A stretch of 8,052 nucleotides of DNA from Candidatus Chloroheliales bacterium (lineage in GTDB: Bacteria; Chloroflexota; Chloroflexia; QHBQ01): contig QHBQ01000277.1 of the NCBI GenBank assembly GCA_003243865.1, positions 1-8,052 of the forward strand, given 5' to 3'. This document shows positions 6,485 to 8,052 of this stretch, piece after piece. Both the position numbers and the translations under genes were made by a program. How positions within the stretch are numbered: the first letter of the stretch is position 1; every line of letters starts with the position of its first letter. Under the pieces are notes generated by a model. That model searched no databases and was not told the DNA's origin. It saw only the letters and a program-made list of their open reading frames with translations.

Positions 6485-6505
6485 CATAGCCACATTTTCA
6501 TGCAA
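6471..6505 (+). repeat. 35-bp direct repeat, copy 2 (spans the permease stop codon)
   Basis: This copy starts TTAAAGTACGTTAGC and ends TTTTCATGCAA, in the same orientation and 73 bases downstream of copy 1. The TAG inside the copy at 6482-6484 ends the permease reading frame. The pair may belong to a dispersed or tandem intergenic repeat family; no transposase or terminal inverted repeats are seen. Confidence 0.7.
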
Positions 6506-6522
6506 GTGTAAGGGAATGCGGG

Positions 6523-6551
6523 TTGACAACATCTCGATGAACTACTATAAT
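6523..6551 (+). promoter_or_regulatory. Perfect-consensus sigma70 promoter
   Basis: TTGACA (6523-6528), a 17-base spacer and TATAAT (6546-6551) match the consensus at all 12 positions with ideal spacing. The predicted start is near 6558, giving a leader of about 140 bases before the ATG at 6699. Promoters this strong are often held by a repressor; the TTCGTAGATTG word at 6556-6566, overlapping the predicted start, is a possible operator. Confidence 0.8.
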
Positions 6552-6572
6552 TGGTTCGTAGATTGGAGACAA
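6544..6572 (-). promoter_or_regulatory. Weaker opposing promoter overlapping the same -10
   Basis: On the minus strand TTGTCT (6572-6567, 4 of 6 to -35), a 17-base spacer and TATAGT (6549-6544) mirror the forward promoter. It would read antisense into the permease 3' end. The call rests mainly on similarity in layout to the sites at 973 and 5353. Confidence 0.3.
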
Positions 6573-6598
6573 GGGTAGGGGAGGAGATAGCCTGGCTT

Positions 6599-6715
6599 AT
6601 GTCAGACTTGCGAGCTGATGCGCCCGGATGCTATGGCGACATTGTTCATTGGCCCAACTGGATTGTTCCTACCATAGAGGAGAAGAAGGAGGTCAGACAT
6701 GAGCCGCAAATTTAA
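6599..6715 (+). CDS. Possible 38-codon leader ORF overlapping the next start
   Basis: In the long leader after the consensus promoter, an ATG at 6599 opens a 38-codon frame that begins MSDLRADAPG and contains HWPNWIVP. It ends with TAA at 6713-6715, overlapping the start of the DUF4367-like gene by 17 bases. A purine-rich GGGGAGGAG lies about 11 bases upstream. The overlap would allow translational coupling or attenuation, and the AGGAGG of the next gene sits inside this ORF. I do not recognise the peptide; it may be a chance ORF. Confidence 0.3.
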   Translation: MSDLRADAPGCYGDIVHWPNWIVPTIEEKKEVRHEPQI

Positions 6716-7517
6716 CCTGATCCTGCACCGACTTATCAGTGACGACACACATCGTTGCCCGAGATTGCAGGCAAAGGGTTACGACAGGAGGAACGTGCTG
6801 CTGCAACCAATCGCTAGGCCGCGCTTGCCGCGGGCGCACCGCAACATCGCCGCGGCCTTCATCCTGCTGGTTGCCCTGCTCACCACTGCCGCGAACAGCT
6901 ACGCCAAGCCTGGTGAGGGGAGTTATCGCCAGCACTACACCCTCGCCAGGTTCGCCCGGCTGATGGAAGGTAAGGCGGGCGCAATGCTACCTACGGTGCT
7001 GCCCAGGGATTATCACCTTACCGACATCTACGGATTCGACAGCGTTGAGCAGTACCAGCAGGCCGACGGCACCTGGGCCAGCCAGGTTATCCCACTGCGA
7101 ACCTGGGCGGTTTACTACTACAAGCAGGTCACTCCCTTTTACCGGCTGGGCAACCTGAGCATTGATGTGGACCCCCAGGCCCAGATTACCTATCAGGATG
7201 ACCATAACAACACCGTGCCAAAAGGGTTGGACGCAGTTGGCGCCCCAGGCATGAACTACAACTACTCCGGTCCCTGGGCGGATGCCAGCAGATTGACTGT
7301 TCGCTACCGCCGGGCTGACCGGGTAATCGAACTCTACCAGGGCGCAGACCAGACACCTGGTCAGTACGCAGTTATCTACTTCGCCAATCACGACCGCAAC
7401 ATCACCCTGACCCGCTTCTTCGTACAGGCGGGCAGCGACATCAGTAGTGATGACCTGATCAGGCTGGCCGACTCAATAAGGCCAATTGACACTGACGCGC
7501 TTGACCGTTATCAGTGA
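6699..7517 (+). CDS. Membrane-anchored or secreted DUF4367-like protein
   Basis: The protein has 272 residues, with a basic N-terminal stretch (1-49), one hydrophobic segment at about 50-64 (AAAFILLVALLTTAA) and a possible signal-peptidase site near ANSYA-KP (65-71). The rest is extracytoplasmic. Residues 97-262 resemble DUF4367-type domains: an early LPTVLPRDYHLTDI block, central beta-rich YYY and YNY strands, and a closing helix SSDDLIRLADSI (249-260), typical of the end of such domains. DUF4367-type domains occur in outward-facing parts of anti-sigma factors and lipoprotein-like proteins; no function can be fixed here. The start is set by AGGAGG (6687-6692) six bases before the ATG. Its TGA stop overlaps the next ATG as TGATG, so it forms an operon with the propeller gene. 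Confidence 0.7.
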   Translation: MSRKFNLILHRLISDDTHRCPRLQAKGYDRRNVLLQPIARPRLPRAHRNIAAAFILLVALLTTAANSYAKPGEGSYRQHYTLARFARLMEGKAGAMLPTVLPRDYHLTDIYGFDSVEQYQQADGTWASQVIPLRTWAVYYYKQVTPFYRLGNLSIDVDPQAQITYQDDHNNTVPKGLDAVGAPGMNYNYSGPWADASRLTVRYRRADRVIELYQGADQTPGQYAVIYFANHDRNITLTRFFVQAGSDISSDDLIRLADSIRPIDTDALDRYQ

Positions 7518-7582
7518 TGAGCGATCTGCTATATCGCAATGACCGTTACGTCTACTGTAGTAGCTGCGTAGATGCGGCGTGA
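7517..7582 (+). pseudogene. 5' segment of the interrupted propeller gene (21 codons, then in-frame TGA)
   Basis: The ATG overlaps the stop of the upstream gene (TGATG), the usual sign of translational coupling. It reads MSDLLYRNDRYVY, then CSSC, then VDAA before TGA at 7580-7582. The frame continues directly after the TGA into the signal-anchored propeller, so this is probably the original N-terminus of that gene. The CGA-to-TGA change needed is a single C-to-T transition. Alternatives are an assembly or sequencing error, a separate short peptide, or recoding. TGA serves as a normal stop at 2342 and 7515, so general reassignment is unlikely. Confidence 0.4.
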
Positions 7583-7597
7583 CAACTAGAGGCTAAC

Positions 7598-8052
7598 CTG
7601 GCACGAACTGAAAGAGAACGGATTAGAACGATAAAACCGGGGGGAAGGGCAGCGAAACCAGTTGCACCTCGCTGGCAAATACTCCTGCCAGCGGCAACTG
7701 CGCTGATTATTGGCGCGGCGTTGATCGTAAGTAGCGGCATATTCAGCAGCAAGGCGGCGCTACTCGGCGAACCAGGTAAGAGCCACATCCACGTCACCCT
7801 GCTCTACCCTGACGGCAAGCCGGGCTGGATACTGGCTGGCACGCATACGGGACTGTACGAGCGAAGCGCCAAACTGGATGAACTAGGCTGGAGGGTGGTG
7901 GCGGACGGGCAGATCGGCAACACCGACGTGCAGGGCCTGGCATATAACCCCGCCCAGCCGCGCCGCCTCTACGTCGTCGGCCACCGCATCGGCGTGGCAG
8001 CTAGTGACAACGGTGGGGCGAACTGGCATAACCTGCTGCCCGGCGTAGGCGC
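7598..8052 (+). CDS. Membrane-anchored BNR / beta-propeller protein (partial, runs off right edge)
   Basis: The open frame continues from 7583 to the window end. The first usable start is a CTG at 7598, with GAGG (7589-7592) five bases upstream; a later TTG at 7721 is less likely because it would cut the hydrophobic segment. From the CTG the protein reads a basic stretch, then a membrane segment at about residues 29-49 (ILLPAATALIIGAALIVSSGI), then an exported domain with HIHVTLLYPDGKPGWILAGT and SDNGGANW. The latter is a BNR/Asp-box-like motif with Asn in place of Asp. This resembles F510_1955 or YCF48-type beta-propellers, in which each blade carries a strand and an Asp-box; only about two blades are visible. 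No enzymatic role can be assigned. It follows the DUF4367-like gene, and both proteins are likely outside the membrane. Confidence 0.55.
   Translation, partial: MARTERERIRTIKPGGRAAKPVAPRWQILLPAATALIIGAALIVSSGIFSSKAALLGEPGKSHIHVTLLYPDGKPGWILAGTHTGLYERSAKLDELGWRVVADGQIGNTDVQGLAYNPAQPRRLYVVGHRIGVAASDNGGANWHNLLPGVG

Noticed and set aside
6398..6505. Repeat pair as a CRISPR array or an insertion sequence
   Set aside because: There are only two diverged copies with one interval, no palindromic repeat structure, no transposase and no terminal inverted repeats.
7521..7537. GCGAT-N7-ATCGC hairpin near the start of the last gene
   Set aside because: A 5-bp stem inside coding sequence without a U-tract is likely chance.
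7580..7582. General reassignment of TGA to Trp
   Set aside because: TGA acts as the stop of the genes ending at 2344 and 7517, and Trp is encoded by TGG throughout.

Overview
The window looks like a piece of a bacterial chromosome. Genes have strong Shine-Dalgarno sequences complementary to the usual anti-SD, and promoters are close to the sigma70 consensus (TTGACA / TATAAT). The flanks are moderately GC-rich, and their proteins (a DUF4396-type membrane protein, an ArsP/DUF318-like permease, a secreted DUF4367-like protein, a BNR/F510_1955-like beta-propeller) fit Chloroflexota, perhaps Ktedonobacteria. That taxonomic guess rests on recollection of protein style, not on a search.

Layout. On the minus strand, the start of an unidentified gene (52 to the left edge) lies downstream of a DUF4396-like multipass membrane gene (922-128), which has its own promoter at 1001-973. 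Diverging from it, a TAGACA-N17-TATAAT promoter (1084-1112) drives a two-gene operon. The first gene (1166-2344) encodes a winged-helix protein with a HEPN-type RETRNLIHP motif. Nineteen bases later, a GTG-started 969-residue protein (2364-5273) joins an Mrr-like PD-(D/E)xK nuclease, a STAND-type P-loop NTPase and a C-terminal TPR array. This is the architecture of antiviral Avs/STAND sensors, and the pair is the strongest candidate for an undescribed defence system here. The operon is visibly more AT-rich than its neighbours, as expected for an acquired module.

Downstream on the plus strand are a multipass permease-like protein (5396-6484) whose last ~30 residues appear to come from a repeat, then a signal-anchored DUF4367-like protein (6699-7517) preceded by a perfect consensus promoter and a 38-codon leader ORF. 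Last comes a membrane-anchored beta-propeller gene that runs off the right edge. Its start overlaps the upstream stop (TGATG), but an in-frame TGA at 7580-7582 interrupts it.

A recurring promoter architecture links the flanking genes. Three sites share ACTATA-N5-TTCGTA followed by a TGTCAA-like block, so that two near-consensus promoters can share one -10 region in opposite directions. The window therefore shows an ordinary host region with a compact candidate defence operon placed between host genes. No tRNA, rRNA, CRISPR array, integrase or insertion sequence was seen.
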